NCBI RefSeq assembly: GCF_019429535.1
Contig: NZ_JAHXZM010000008.1
Coordinates: 1 to 64,000, forward strand
Reading direction: 5' to 3'
DNA length: 64,000 nucleotides
DNA from: Sphingomonas citricola
GTDB taxonomy: Bacteria; Pseudomonadota; Alphaproteobacteria; Sphingomonadales; Sphingomonadaceae
Shown: in pieces, positions 53,851 to 63,902 of the stretch
Layout of the letters: every line of letters starts with the position of its first letter
Position numbering within the stretch: the first letter of the stretch is position 1
Translations under genes and position numbers: made by a program
Notes under the pieces: generated by a model
What the model was told of the DNA's origin: nothing
Databases searched by the model: none
What the model saw: the letters and a program-made list of their open reading frames with translations, nothing else

Positions 53851-55824
53851 GTGCTCGGTACCCGCCGCTCGCGCGAGGCGACGCTCTCGTCTGATCGCGC
53901 GACCGAGCGGATGTCGCAATCGAGCCGCTCGATCGAGCAGGATCTGCTGCGCGCGGCCGGCACCTATCGCCTCGGTGATGCGCTCGAGCTCGTCAGCGGC
54001 AGCAGCCAGCAGAATAATCGCGGCGGGTTCGCGGACAATTTCGCGATCCGCGGCTTTCTCAGCACCGCCGATGGCGGCGGGGAATATTACGTCGACGGCT
54101 TCATCGCCAATCGCGGCAGCGCGCCCGCGCGCGATCCCGCCATGATCGAGCGGATCGAGGTGCTAAAAGGCCCGGCCGGCGCGGTGTTCGGCGACATCGA
54201 TCCCGCGGGACGCGTCAACATGGTGACCAAGACACCGCGCTTCATCTCGCAGGCGTCGGCGCGGCTCAGCTACGGGTCGTTCGACACCCGCCGCGTCGAA
54301 CTCGACGCAACCGGCCCCGTCACGGACGATCTCGCCGCGCGCATCGTCGTCGCGGTTGAGGACAGCGACGGTTACCGCGATTTCGTGTCGTTGAAGCGGC
54401 GCACGGTCGCGCCGTCGCTCACCTATCGCCCGTCCGACGCGTGGCAGCTGACCTATGTCGCGCAACTGATCCGCTACGCATCGCCGTTCGATCGCGGTGT
54501 GGTGGCGGTGAACGGCGACGCGCTCGCCCTCCCTGCATCGCGGTTCCTCGGCGAGCCGAACAACGGCGACACGGTCGCGCGCGACACGCGGCATCAGCTG
54601 ACCGGCGAAGCGCGGCTGGCGGAGGGTTGGTCGCTGGTCGGCGGGGCCGCCTATCGCACCGGATCGCTGCGCGGTTTCTCCGCCGATCAATCGCGGCTGG
54701 TCGGCGGTCGGACATTGTGGCGCCAGCGGCGCGCGCGCGGCTACGAGGTCGAGGATCTGGCCGCCCGGCTGGAACTGCGCGGCGAGCTGGCGGCGCTTGG
54801 CACGCATCACCCGAGCGTCGGGGTGAAGGGCTACACGCTCGACTATCTCGAACTGCTGCGCCGGCGTAATCCGGCCGACCCGGCGCGCGGCGGGCTGCCG
54901 TACGCGATCGACATCTACGATCCCGTCTACGGCGTCGCTGAGGCAGCACCATTGCTGCCGAGCATCGACCAGCGCGAGACGCGCCGCGCGGTGACGCTCT
55001 ATGCGCAGGACCTGTGGGACGTCGGGGACGGCGTCTTACTGGTGGGCGGCGCGCGCTACGATCATGTCGACCAGAAGCTGCGCCGCAACCTGACGGGCGC
55101 GACGTCGCGCCGCGTCAGCCAGCCGGTCACGTTCCGGCTCGGCGCGCGCTATCAGGTTGACCGGGCGGTCGCGGTGCACGCCAATTGGGGCGAGTCGACA
55201 TTGCTCAACTCGGGCAGCGGCGCCGACGGTGCGGCCTTCGCGCCCGAGCGTGGGCAGGGATACGAGGTAGGCGTCAGCGGTCGCTGGGCGGGGCTCGACG
55301 TCGGCGCGACCTGGTTCGACATCCGCAAATCGAACGTGCTCACCACCGATCCGCGCGACGTCAATTTCCTGGCGCCGGTCGGGACGCTGCGCAGCCGCGG
55401 GGTCGAGTTCGACGCGACGCTCCGGCTTGCCCGGCGCTGGCAGGTGGTGGCCAATTACGCCTGGACCCGCGCGCGCTACGACGACCGGACGTTCCCGACG
55501 CCCCGCGCGCTCAACGTACCCGATCATTCGGGGTCGGTCTTCGTCGCCTATGCCGACGAGACGCCGCGCGGCACGTGGCGGATGAGCGCGGGCGCGACCT
55601 ATGTCGGCGAGCGATCGGGGGCGACCGATACGAGCGGCCTAGTCCTACCCGCCTACACCAAGGTCAAGGCCGCGGCGGAGGTCCCGCTGACGCGCTGGTC
55701 GACGATCCGTCTGGAGGCGGACAATCTGCTGGACGAACGCTACGCGCTCAGCTCGTACAACAGCCTGTGGATCTACCCCGGCACCCCGCGGACGGTGCGG
55801 CTATCGCTCAACGCGGCGCTGTGA
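53851..55824 (+). CDS. TonB-dependent siderophore receptor with an irregular start
   Basis: From the first in-frame GTG the protein has 657 residues with plug (RSIEQDLLRAAGTYRLGDALE, IRGFLS, VDGFIANRG, RIEVLKGPAGAVFGDIDPAGRVNMVTK) and barrel to the terminal LSLNAAL. The frame is open further upstream to 53638 and includes a good signal peptide (RPLLIVAALASGTIAIPTAAQ) and the TonB-box region EEIVV. It has no ATG, GTG or TTG before 53851. An ATG at 53696 with basic residues lies in another frame, so a frameshift or non-standard start is likely. It may be functional or a fresh pseudogene. Confidence 0.85.
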   Translation: MLGTRRSREATLSSDRATERMSQSSRSIEQDLLRAAGTYRLGDALELVSGSSQQNNRGGFADNFAIRGFLSTADGGGEYYVDGFIANRGSAPARDPAMIERIEVLKGPAGAVFGDIDPAGRVNMVTKTPRFISQASARLSYGSFDTRRVELDATGPVTDDLAARIVVAVEDSDGYRDFVSLKRRTVAPSLTYRPSDAWQLTYVAQLIRYASPFDRGVVAVNGDALALPASRFLGEPNNGDTVARDTRHQLTGEARLAEGWSLVGGAAYRTGSLRGFSADQSRLVGGRTLWRQRRARGYEVEDLAARLELRGELAALGTHHPSVGVKGYTLDYLELLRRRNPADPARGGLPYAIDIYDPVYGVAEAAPLLPSIDQRETRRAVTLYAQDLWDVGDGVLLVGGARYDHVDQKLRRNLTGATSRRVSQPVTFRLGARYQVDRAVAVHANWGESTLLNSGSGADGAAFAPERGQGYEVGVSGRWAGLDVGATWFDIRKSNVLTTDPRDVNFLAPVGTLRSRGVEFDATLRLARRWQVVANYAWTRARYDDRTFPTPRALNVPDHSGSVFVAYADETPRGTWRMSAGATYVGERSGATDTSGLVLPAYTKVKAAAEVPLTRWSTIRLEADNLLDERYALSSYNSLWIYPGTPRTVRLSLNAAL

Positions 55825-56194
55825 GGGAAGGGATGCAATAAGGCGTAGCAGCGCCCTCAGCGTACAACCGCACCTTAATCTAGCGACAATCGATCAGCAC
55901 TTACCTGAGGGGTTACGTTGGGAGATCGCTGCGTACTGTGCTGCTGCGCCCCGCCCGTCCGCTCCATAGGGCCTAGCGATTGTAGCGTGCGGCCTTGCAG
56001 CATCAGACTGCAATCTCGGCTCCATCCGAATGTTGCGTAACGCATCACATGTCACCCTTTTGCAACAAAGCGATGGAAACCAACTGTAATCAAACATGTA
56101 TACAGCATTAACGGTTGTAGTGCTGACCTAATTGATTTCATTCGAGACCAATCTAGCGCTCAAAGGCGCAGGTGAGATGATGGGGGTCTTGATA
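55825..56194. other. Spacer between the two receptor genes
   Basis: No convincing gene is seen. The region is lower in GC near 55,990-56,130 and probably holds the promoter of the following receptor. Confidence 0.45.
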
Positions 56195-59100
56195 ATGAAA
56201 TTACGTCTTTTGGCAGGGAGTGCGCTTGCAGCAGGACTGATCGTCCCGTTTGCCGCGCTGGCTCAGGAAGTGCCGTCGACCGGTGATGCGACGCAGGTCG
56301 GAACGGTCACGCAAACCAACAACAACGGTACACCCGCGGACGACGCGAGCCTCGACAACACCATCGTTGTCACCGGCAGCCGTATCGCGCGTCCGGCACT
56401 CGATTCCGCGTCGCCGATCACGTCGCTTTCCGCTGATCAGCTCCTCTCCCAAGGCAATTTGTCGGTCGGCGATGCGCTGAACAACCTGCCCTCGCTGCGG
56501 TCCACGTTCAGCCAGGCCAACTCGACCCAGTTCATCGGCACGACCGGTCTGAACCTGCTCGATCTGCGCGGTCTGGGAACCAGCCGTACGCTCGTTCTGG
56601 TGAACGGAAAGCGCCATATCACGTCGTCCGAAGGCGATTTCGCGGTCGACACCAACACCATCCCGGTCGATCTGATCGAGCGCGTCGACACCGTCACGGG
56701 CGGCACGTCGGCCATCTATGGTTCCGACGCGATCGCGGGCGTGGTCAATTTCGTACTCAAGCGCAATTACGAGGGTATCTCGCTGCGCGCGCAGGGCGGC
56801 GTCACCGATCGTGGCGATCGTGGCGCGTACTTTGCCGCTGGCACGTTCGGTAAGAACTTCGACGAAGGCCGCGGCAACATCGCCGTTGCGCTCGAATATG
56901 CCAAGAACAACACCCTGCGCTACACCGATCGTCCGGATCTGACGGGTGCCTACACCGGCCGTCGTCAGTTCAATCTGTCGTCACCGGTCAACAACGACGA
57001 TGTGCCCGATCGCACGTTCTTCAATGGCGGCATCTACAGCCTCGGGCTGAGCGAAGGGGGCACGTTCATCCCCTACAACGCGGCCAGTGCCACGACCTGC
57101 GTCAGCAACGGCACGGTTGCGACGCGTAATCCGCTGTCATGCCGACCTAACGGCTTCCCGCGTGTTTTCCGTTTCAATACCAGCGGTCGTCTGGAAGAGG
57201 CCAGCTACGGAACGACTGATTTCCGTCCGTTCGGTTCGAGTAACGTGCTCGGCGGTGTCGGTGGTTCGACGCTCAGTAACTACGGCGTCCTGCAGCCCGG
57301 CCTGCAGCGCTATTCCGCCAACGTGCTCGCGCACTACGACGTGTCTGACGCGTTCAAGCCTTATATCGAGGCCAAGTACGTCCGCGTTGAATCGACGCAG
57401 GAGAGTTCGCCGACGTTCGCGCAGAACGGTAGCGCGACCAACCCGGCTTTCGCCGCCAATTCGAACGGCGTGCCGATCTTCTTCGACAACGCGTTCCTCA
57501 ACCCGGCGGACGCGGCGTTCATCCGCTCCACGCTGGTGTCGTCACTGAACCCGAACCCGACGTTCTTCCGTTTGTCGCGCAACAATCTCGATTTCGGATC
57601 GCGCGGTGAGTTGGCAACGCGTCAAACCTACCGCGTCGTTGCGGGTGTCGAAGGCGATTTCAACGAGGATTGGCACTATGACGTGTCGTTCAACTACGGT
57701 CGCTTCGACAACAAGCTGATCTCGCGCAACAACCGCATCGAGTCACGCTTCCGCGCGGCCGCTGATGCGGTCCGTAACGGTGCGGGTCAGATCGTGTGCC
57801 GGATCAACGCCGATGCCTCGACGGCGAACGACGACGCCGGCTGTATCCCGATCAGCCTGTTCGGTGCGAGCAATGCAACACTGACGCCGCAGGCGCTCAG
57901 CTATTTCATGACCGACACGCGTTATCGTGGTCGGGCGGAAGAATATGTCGTCAACGGCTTCGTGTCGGGCGACTCATCGCAGCTGTTCAGCCTTCCTGGT
58001 GGTCCGGTCAGCTTCTCGTTGGGTGGTGAATACCGCCGTGAAACGGCCAGCTCGGCATTCGATCCGATCGTTTCTTCGGGGCAAACCTTCCTCAACGCGA
58101 TTGCGCCGTTCAACCCGCCGGCCTTTGAGGTGAAGGAAGCATTCGGCGAACTCAACATTCCGCTGCTGAAGGACGTGTTCGCGTTCAAGGAACTGACGCT
58201 GACGGGCGCAGGCCGCGTGTCCGATTTCAAGGGCGCAACGGGCACCGTCTACTCGTACAACGCCGGCATCGTCTGGGCGCCGATCCGCGACATTCGTTTC
58301 CGCGGCAGCTACTCGCGCGCGGTTCGTGCGCCGACGCTGAGCGACCTCTACTCGTCGCCGTCGCAGAATTTCGCGACGATCCAGGATCCTTGCGACCGTC
58401 TCTACAGCACCAACGGTCCCAACAACGGCGCGAACCGTCAGGCGAATTGCCGCGCAATCGGTCTTGATCCAACGACGTTCGAGAACACGGCCGCACGTGC
58501 GGCGAACACGGCTATCCTTTCGGGCGGCAATCCCAACCTGCGCGAAGAGAAGTCCGACAGCTACACCGTCGGGTTCGTGCTCCAGCCGCGCTTCCTGCGT
58601 GGGTTCTCGGTCACGGCCGATTACTATGACATCAAGGTCAAGAGTGTGATCTCGTCGATTTCGGGTCAGCAGACCGTCGACAGCTGCTTCGACTCCGCGA
58701 CGCTCGACAACCAATATTGCTCACTGATCAATCCGCGTCAGGGCAACGGCTTCTTCGCGAGCCCGGCGCTGCTGGTGTCGTCGGTGAACTTCTCGGCGCT
58801 GCGTGCCAAGGGCATCGACGTTGACGCAAACTACCAGTACCAGTTCGACGAGAATAACTCGTTCTCGCTGCGCTTCATCGGCAATTACGTGAAGAACCGC
58901 AGCGACTTCCCGTACCTGGATACGCCTGATCTTCCCGAGCGTATCCGCGGCGAGCTGGGCGATCCGATCTACAGCTTCAACGCTTCGGCGAACGTGAAGC
59001 TGAGCGGCCTGACCCTTGGTTACCAGGCACGTTATATCGGGCGGCAGAGCGTCACCGATTGGGAAGCAACGCACGACAGCAAGCAGGGGCCGGCGTACGA

Positions 59101-59314
59101 TCCCGATTACTCGAGCCCGCGTTACTACCCGGTCGTTTGGTATCACGACTTCCGGCTTGGTTATGACATCAACGAGAAGTTCAACTTCTACGCCGGTGTC
59201 GACAACGCCTTTGATCGTCTACCCCCGCTGGGCCTGCTGGGCACGACCGATGGTGGCGCGATCTTTTCCAACACCGGCCGCTTCCTCTACGCGGGCGTGA
59301 AGGCTAACTTCTAA
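56195..59314 (+). CDS. Large TonB-dependent receptor (oligosaccharide/peptide type)
   Basis: A 1039-residue receptor with signal peptide MKLRLLAGSALAAGLIVPFAALA, a TonB-box region (NTIVVTGSRIARPAL), the plug (LDLRGLGTSRTLVLVNGKRH, RVDTVTGGTSAIYGSDAIAGVVNFVLKR) and a long barrel ending YAGVKANF. The plug resembles the large receptors abundant in sphingomonads and caulobacters, often for glycans or peptides rather than siderophores. ATG 56195 has GGGGGT nearby; in-frame ATGs at 56132 and 56177 are less likely. Two terminators follow. Confidence 0.92.
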   Translation: MKLRLLAGSALAAGLIVPFAALAQEVPSTGDATQVGTVTQTNNNGTPADDASLDNTIVVTGSRIARPALDSASPITSLSADQLLSQGNLSVGDALNNLPSLRSTFSQANSTQFIGTTGLNLLDLRGLGTSRTLVLVNGKRHITSSEGDFAVDTNTIPVDLIERVDTVTGGTSAIYGSDAIAGVVNFVLKRNYEGISLRAQGGVTDRGDRGAYFAAGTFGKNFDEGRGNIAVALEYAKNNTLRYTDRPDLTGAYTGRRQFNLSSPVNNDDVPDRTFFNGGIYSLGLSEGGTFIPYNAASATTCVSNGTVATRNPLSCRPNGFPRVFRFNTSGRLEEASYGTTDFRPFGSSNVLGGVGGSTLSNYGVLQPGLQRYSANVLAHYDVSDAFKPYIEAKYVRVESTQESSPTFAQNGSATNPAFAANSNGVPIFFDNAFLNPADAAFIRSTLVSSLNPNPTFFRLSRNNLDFGSRGELATRQTYRVVAGVEGDFNEDWHYDVSFNYGRFDNKLISRNNRIESRFRAAADAVRNGAGQIVCRINADASTANDDAGCIPISLFGASNATLTPQALSYFMTDTRYRGRAEEYVVNGFVSGDSSQLFSLPGGPVSFSLGGEYRRETASSAFDPIVSSGQTFLNAIAPFNPPAFEVKEAFGELNIPLLKDVFAFKELTLTGAGRVSDFKGATGTVYSYNAGIVWAPIRDIRFRGSYSRAVRAPTLSDLYSSPSQNFATIQDPCDRLYSTNGPNNGANRQANCRAIGLDPTTFENTAARAANTAILSGGNPNLREEKSDSYTVGFVLQPRFLRGFSVTADYYDIKVKSVISSISGQQTVDSCFDSATLDNQYCSLINPRQGNGFFASPALLVSSVNFSALRAKGIDVDANYQYQFDENNSFSLRFIGNYVKNRSDFPYLDTPDLPERIRGELGDPIYSFNASANVKLSGLTLGYQARYIGRQSVTDWEATHDSKQGPAYDPDYSSPRYYPVVWYHDFRLGYDINEKFNFYAGVDNAFDRLPPLGLLGTTDGGAIFSNTGRFLYAGVKANF

Positions 59315-59327
59315 TAATCAGAGTTAA

Positions 59328-59362
59328 AAAGGGGGCTGCGTGGTTTACCCGCAGCCCCCTTT
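59328..59362 (+). terminator. Terminator 1 after the large receptor
   Basis: AAAGGGGGCTGCG and CGCAGCCCCCTTT form a 13-bp stem with a 9-base loop, starting 14 bases after the receptor stop. Confidence 0.85.
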
Positions 59363-59395
59363 CTGTGATCGAGACCAGGGTCTGTATCGCAGACT

Positions 59396-59434
59396 GTAGA
59401 GCCACGCCGTTCAGGTCGTGGCTCTACCGTTTTT
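59396..59434 (+). terminator. Terminator 2 after the large receptor
   Basis: GTAGAGCCACG and CGTGGCTCTAC form an 11-bp stem with a 10-base loop, followed by CGTTTTTA. It backs up the first terminator and shields the convergent gene. Confidence 0.85.
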
Positions 59435-59505
59435 AGTGGTCGTGAGGGAGACGCCTGTTCCCACGACATTTCCTTACGACCGAACCCACGAAGTGCGTTG
59501 TTCGA

Positions 59506-60747
59506 TTAACTAGCCGAAGGCAACGAAGGCAGCATTTCCGGGCCGTTGAGATCCCATCGCGTCATGACGGTACCCGAGCAGGCGTAAGTCGCGCCGTTGC
59601 GCCACGTGGCAGGCTTCAACGCTGTCGCGAGCTGCGGCTGCTGAGCCGCGAGCGTGGCGCGTGCGTCATCCACGTGCATCGAATGAGCGAGGATAGACAA
59701 TTTCTCGCCATTGCTGAGCGGAAGGCCGATATACGGGTGGAAGTCGCCGAGGTACACGATCTCGCCAGCCCCGACGTGGAAGGTCGGCGCGCCGAAGCAA
59801 TTGGTGATGGTGGGCTGGACGGCGCCGACGGTGGTCGAGTTTACGACGTAATCTCCAGCAGTTACCCGGATCGTCTGCACCTCGTATTCAGCCTTCTTGT
59901 CGTGACTGTTCGCGGTCAACGAATAGGTCGTCTTGTCCCCGTTCTTCTTCCAATCCTTCGGACGGTAGATGACGTCACGGTGTTCGAGGTCGTAGCGAAG
60001 CAGCGCGACCCCGCCCGATCGTCCTTGGGCGGCCGGTACGACGCGCCGATATCCCAGCACGACCAGGCCCTCGTTCGGCCCCAGAGTCATCGGCTGAGCG
60101 GAATCCACGTCCTTGCCGGCGTAGACCATGCCTCGTGCCTTGAGCGGCTCATCAAGCCGAAGCGCTGGATCAACAGTGATCGCAAAAGTCTTCATCTCGG
60201 TGATGGAGCCATCGACGTGCGCCGCTCCAACGAGTTCATTGAAGTAGGTGTCCCGGTCGGCGTCCGACAGTGCGTTCACCCGATCGGCGTCCTTCGCGCT
60301 TACCTCGACCAATCGCCAACCGCGGATCATCAAACACTGCTGCCGATTGGCCCGGCGTTGCTGCCCCTGCGCGATGGCAGCCCCGATCGCACCGCCGATA
60401 CCCCCGCCAATTCCAGCCGCCAGAGGTGAAATAACGGCAGGATCGTAGTAATAAGGGATGCTTCCAGATGGCGTGCGTGAACCGCGCGCAATAAGGCGGC
60501 ATTGTTGCCAGTCGGCGTCATATTGGGCGCGGGTGGCCCCGGGCTTGTTATAGAAGCGATTGTCTTTCAGGTCGCGTGCCGCGTCTTTGGCGATTTCCTC
60601 GGGCGAGTCCGATGGCGCAACGACGCCTTGCGGCACCGGTACCGTCTTCTCGCCGCCAATTGGGATCATCATGGTCTGCTGACCGGATGCGTCCCCCGAT
60701 ACGAGCGTCAGGCACCATCCGGCCACGACGGCCGTCTTCTTCAGCAT
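59506..60747 (-). CDS. Secreted protein with glycine-zipper segment
   Basis: A 413-residue protein with a signal-like start (MLKKTAVVAGWCLTLVSGDASG), a region RAQYDADWQQCRLIARG, a glycine zipper (AAGIGGGIGGAIGAAIAQG), and a long C-terminal beta-rich part (AITVDPALRLDEPLKARGMVYAG, YEVQTIRVTAGDYVVNST). I recognise no named domain. A periplasmic or envelope-associated role is inferred. It is convergent with the large receptor. Confidence 0.75.
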   Translation of the reverse strand: MLKKTAVVAGWCLTLVSGDASGQQTMMIPIGGEKTVPVPQGVVAPSDSPEEIAKDAARDLKDNRFYNKPGATRAQYDADWQQCRLIARGSRTPSGSIPYYYDPAVISPLAAGIGGGIGGAIGAAIAQGQQRRANRQQCLMIRGWRLVEVSAKDADRVNALSDADRDTYFNELVGAAHVDGSITEMKTFAITVDPALRLDEPLKARGMVYAGKDVDSAQPMTLGPNEGLVVLGYRRVVPAAQGRSGGVALLRYDLEHRDVIYRPKDWKKNGDKTTYSLTANSHDKKAEYEVQTIRVTAGDYVVNSTTVGAVQPTITNCFGAPTFHVGAGEIVYLGDFHPYIGLPLSNGEKLSILAHSMHVDDARATLAAQQPQLATALKPATWRNGATYACSGTVMTRWDLNGPEMLPSLPSAS

Positions 60748-60923
60748 GTTGAACCCCTCCCAGTTCAGCGCTCCCCAGCGCCGTTCCGCGATGCTAGCGC
60801 AGAGGATTATAGGTCGCCAGCGACTTTACGGGTCGGTGTCCAGCCAGCAAGCAATGCTCGTTGGCAAGGTAACGGTCAGTTGAAGCGACGGCTGCCGCCC
60901 TCTTGCAGTTATTTGCTCAACGT

Positions 60924-61565
60924 CTAGCCTATGATCATGGAAGACGTGACGGCATCGATATTCGGGATGTTGTTCCTGGCGTCCATGGTGATGTCCGAGC
61001 TGATGCCGTCATCGCGCAGAGCCAAGATAATCAGCTTGTTGCTGTTGCTCGCCGCGGGAATCATCACGTGGACGCGCATTTCGCTGCCGGTCAGCCAATC
61101 TACTGCCGATGCGCTATCCATAACGAGCATGGTGGGCTGGGCTGTGTTCATCCCCTGCGTCGCCAGGAAATGGCTTCGTGAGATTAAGGCAGCTTCTCGA
61201 GCGTGATTGTAAAACCTTCCTTGGTCAACTTCAGTACGGGTTGGGTCCAGTGAGGTTACATCAGAGTTGGTATGAATAAATCTTTCTTGCTCGCGTTTAA
61301 TGTAGGCTCGATGTTCGTCGGACAACACACCGCCGTCGCTTTTCTGCAACGCCAACGCCTCCTCTCGAAGTGCTATAGCCCAACGCATCTTCTGTGCCCG
61401 CATCGATGGCGTTACATGCGTTTGGCCTGGAAAGTAACCGCCGACGGAACTCTCGTAACCGGATCCGGTGGACCGCTCGGCAGGTGACGTGTTGATCCCG
61501 GAAATTTGTGCGGTTGCCACGTTGGGCATGATCATCAGGGCTGCTGCCGCAATAACGATTTTCAC
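60924..61565 (-). CDS. Secreted protein of unknown function
   Basis: A 213-residue protein. The GTG start at 61565 is well supported by AGGAGT upstream and by the signal peptide VKIVIAAAALMIMPNVATA that follows. The mature part has a helical, Arg/Glu-rich middle (RWAIALREEALALQKSDGGV... YIKREQERF) and a C-terminal half without a known motif. An open frame of 91 codons on the other strand also looks hydrophobic but lacks a comparable start. Confidence 0.7.
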   Translation of the reverse strand: MKIVIAAAALMIMPNVATAQISGINTSPAERSTGSGYESSVGGYFPGQTHVTPSMRAQKMRWAIALREEALALQKSDGGVLSDEHRAYIKREQERFIHTNSDVTSLDPTRTEVDQGRFYNHAREAALISRSHFLATQGMNTAQPTMLVMDSASAVDWLTGSEMRVHVMIPAASNSNKLIILALRDDGISSDITMDARNNIPNIDAVTSSMIIG

Positions 61566-61808
61566 CGAAGTGACTCCTATCGATTTCGTTTGACCAACAT
61601 CAGCGAGGCGACGATGTTCCAAGTACGTGGCAGGGACAATTAAGCATTTTGTGTCCTCTATCCCGCTAAAAGGGGTAAATTGGTGCGTGTCCGCTTCTCA
61701 GTCATGCGGTTTCGGACTAATTGGCGAGAGTAATACACCGTAAGATGGTGGCGAACTCAAGGAAACATCTTACTACAAACCCGCGATCGCCCCGGGTCTG
61801 CAAAGGAT

Positions 61809-62957
61809 ATGCGCATGTTTGCATTTCTGCTTTTAGCCGCACTTCAAACACCCCCAGCGGATATCGTGGTGACGGGTGCACGACTGGATGACGCCTATGC
61901 GGAATGCGTCGCGCGCCACTGTTCGCCATTGCGTGACGCGCAGGTGTCGATCGCCTGGGCTGAGCGCGCCTTTCGCCGAGGCGACTACATAGCTGCCAAG
62001 CGCGGCCTCGCGGCTGCCGTTGCGCGAAACCGTTCCTCCGCGGCCGTCGCGCCCAGGCCGGTTGCGGCGTTATACGAGGCTTATGGAACGGTAACGCTGC
62101 AGGAAGGCGATCTCGACGCATACCGGGGGGCGGTAGGTGCGCAAATGCGCACGCTACGCGACAATCTGCCTGCCAGCGACCCCGCAGTCAGCAATGCCGA
62201 GCTGGCGCTGGGCGACATGTGGATGAAGCAGGGCGACACGCGCAATGCGCAAGCGGCTTATGAACGGGCGCAGCAACTGGCCATTACCCACGGGCAGAAC
62301 GTTACCGCGCTCAGCGCAGGTTTGCGTTTGGTGACGCTCGCGAGTGCGCAGGGGCGGCATGGCGAAGCCAGTCGTTTGCTAGAAGGGATCGCGCGCTCTC
62401 CTGTGGCGCAGGACGCTGGGGTCCAATCGATCATACCGGCATTCCGCTTGAGACTGGCGGTCGGTCGCGCGGACAAGGCCGAGATAGACAAGCAAATCGC
62501 TGCCATGACTAGGTTGGGCAGTAACCTGCGCCCTGTCCTCATCTCGAACCCGCCGTTGGAACCGGTCGCCGCAACCGCCGCGCGGGAGCAAGCCGACAAG
62601 TTCGGTGACGTCAATCAATTCGCCATGCAGTCGACGGACCCGAGCGAGCTGAAGTGGGCCGACATAGGCTACTGGATACGCCCCGACGGGCGCACTGCCG
62701 ACGCTTCAATCCTCCGATCGGCGGGCGATAAAAGCTGGGCGAGCGCCGCCTTGGATCAGATCGCCGCGCGGCGATATGCCACCTTCGCCGGTGATGCTGC
62801 AGGACAGGGAGTGTACCGGATCGAACGCTACACGCTACGCGGTAGTGGTTACGGCGTGCCCAAGGGAAGTCTCATTCGACGACGCATGGGGCCGATGCAT
62901 GTGGAGGTTTTGGACATCACCTCCATACCAGATGTTTTATCGACGCCCGGTTCGTAG
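61809..62957 (+). CDS. Secreted TPR-like protein with TonB_C-like end
   Basis: A 382-residue protein with a short signal (MRMFAFLLLAALQT). TPR-like helices follow (AERAFRRGDYIAAKRGLAAAV, AQAAYERAQQLAITHG). The C-terminal part (WADIGYWIRPDGRTADASILRSAGDKSWASAALDQIAARRYATF) matches the pattern of the TonB C-terminal domain seen in many sphingomonad secreted proteins. It may act in the envelope near the receptors. Function is unknown. Confidence 0.72.
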   Translation: MRMFAFLLLAALQTPPADIVVTGARLDDAYAECVARHCSPLRDAQVSIAWAERAFRRGDYIAAKRGLAAAVARNRSSAAVAPRPVAALYEAYGTVTLQEGDLDAYRGAVGAQMRTLRDNLPASDPAVSNAELALGDMWMKQGDTRNAQAAYERAQQLAITHGQNVTALSAGLRLVTLASAQGRHGEASRLLEGIARSPVAQDAGVQSIIPAFRLRLAVGRADKAEIDKQIAAMTRLGSNLRPVLISNPPLEPVAATAAREQADKFGDVNQFAMQSTDPSELKWADIGYWIRPDGRTADASILRSAGDKSWASAALDQIAARRYATFAGDAAGQGVYRIERYTLRGSGYGVPKGSLIRRRMGPMHVEVLDITSIPDVLSTPGS

Positions 62958-63030
62958 CAAGGAGCCATTGGTATCCTGTACAACAATGCGTGCGGCGATC
63001 GGGGAACGACATCTCCCAACCAAGCACCCG

Positions 63031-63762
63031 CTAATGCCCCGCGACCTGACCGCCGTCGACGTGGAGAATCTCGCCCGTCACGAAGCGCGCGTCCTCTAAA
63101 TACATTACCGCCTGCACCACGTCGTCGACGGTGCCGATCCGGCCGAGCGGATGGTAGCGCGCGAGCCCGGCGCGTGTCTCGGGTGGGTGCATCGGTGTCG
63201 CGGTGATGCCTGGCGACACTGCGTTGGCGCGCACCCCGCGCGCGGCATATTCGATCGCGAGGCTGCGGGTCGCGGCAGCCAGCCCGCCCTTGGTCAGTGA
63301 CGCCAGCACCGAGGGGAAGTCGGCATTGGCATGCTCGGCAAGCGTGGTGACGATCTGCACGACATGGCCGCTTCCTTGCGCCACCATCATCGGCAGCGCG
63401 GCCCGCGTCATGTGGAAGAAGCCATCTAGGTTGGTGCGCGTCATCTGCGCATATTGATCGGGCGTATAGTCGGTGAAGGCCGCGCCGATGAACACGCCGG
63501 CGTTGTTGACCAACGTGTCGATGCGCCCGAACCTTTCCCGTGCCAGGTCGACTGCGCGACGGGCGGTGTCGGGATCGGCGACGTCACCCGCCACCGTCAC
63601 CCAATCGGGCTCGTCCGCCCCCTTGATCGACCGCGAGACGCCAACGACGCGCCAACCCCGCGCACGATAGCCGGTCGCGATCCCTTCGCCCAATCCCTGC
63701 GACGCGCCGGTGACGATCGCGACCTTGGACGCATCGGTGGAGGAGGCGGGAGCGTTAGTCAT
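63031..63762 (-). CDS. SDR-fold protein with altered catalytic residues
   Basis: A 243-residue protein with the cofactor loop TGASQGLGEG, NNAGVFIG and C-terminal FVTGEILHVDGGQ. The expected catalytic Tyr, four residues before the Lys in SLTKGG, is Ala here, and the catalytic Ser position reads Thr-Thr (VQIVTTLAEH). Such atypical SDRs exist; their activity is uncertain. It is followed upstream on the same strand by a second SDR gene cut by the window edge. Confidence 0.85.
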   Translation of the reverse strand: MTNAPASSTDASKVAIVTGASQGLGEGIATGYRARGWRVVGVSRSIKGADEPDWVTVAGDVADPDTARRAVDLARERFGRIDTLVNNAGVFIGAAFTDYTPDQYAQMTRTNLDGFFHMTRAALPMMVAQGSGHVVQIVTTLAEHANADFPSVLASLTKGGLAAATRSLAIEYAARGVRANAVSPGITATPMHPPETRAGLARYHPLGRIGTVDDVVQAVMYLEDARFVTGEILHVDGGQVAGH

Positions 63763-63902
63763 GGATCACAACCGATCGAGAGAGGGTCGTCTTGGCGATA
63801 CGCGAGCCGGACGTCGGAAGCGGGGTGCGGTTGATCGCCGGTCCCCACGTCCGTGCCGGTTCGGGCGAGGATGAGGGCGGATGCGCAGCCCGCCCCCAAC
63901 CA

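Noticed and set aside
60931..61206. A hydrophobic 91-codon plus-strand frame
   Set aside because: It overlaps the minus-strand secreted protein, which has a good ribosome site and signal peptide; hydrophobicity can arise by antisense.
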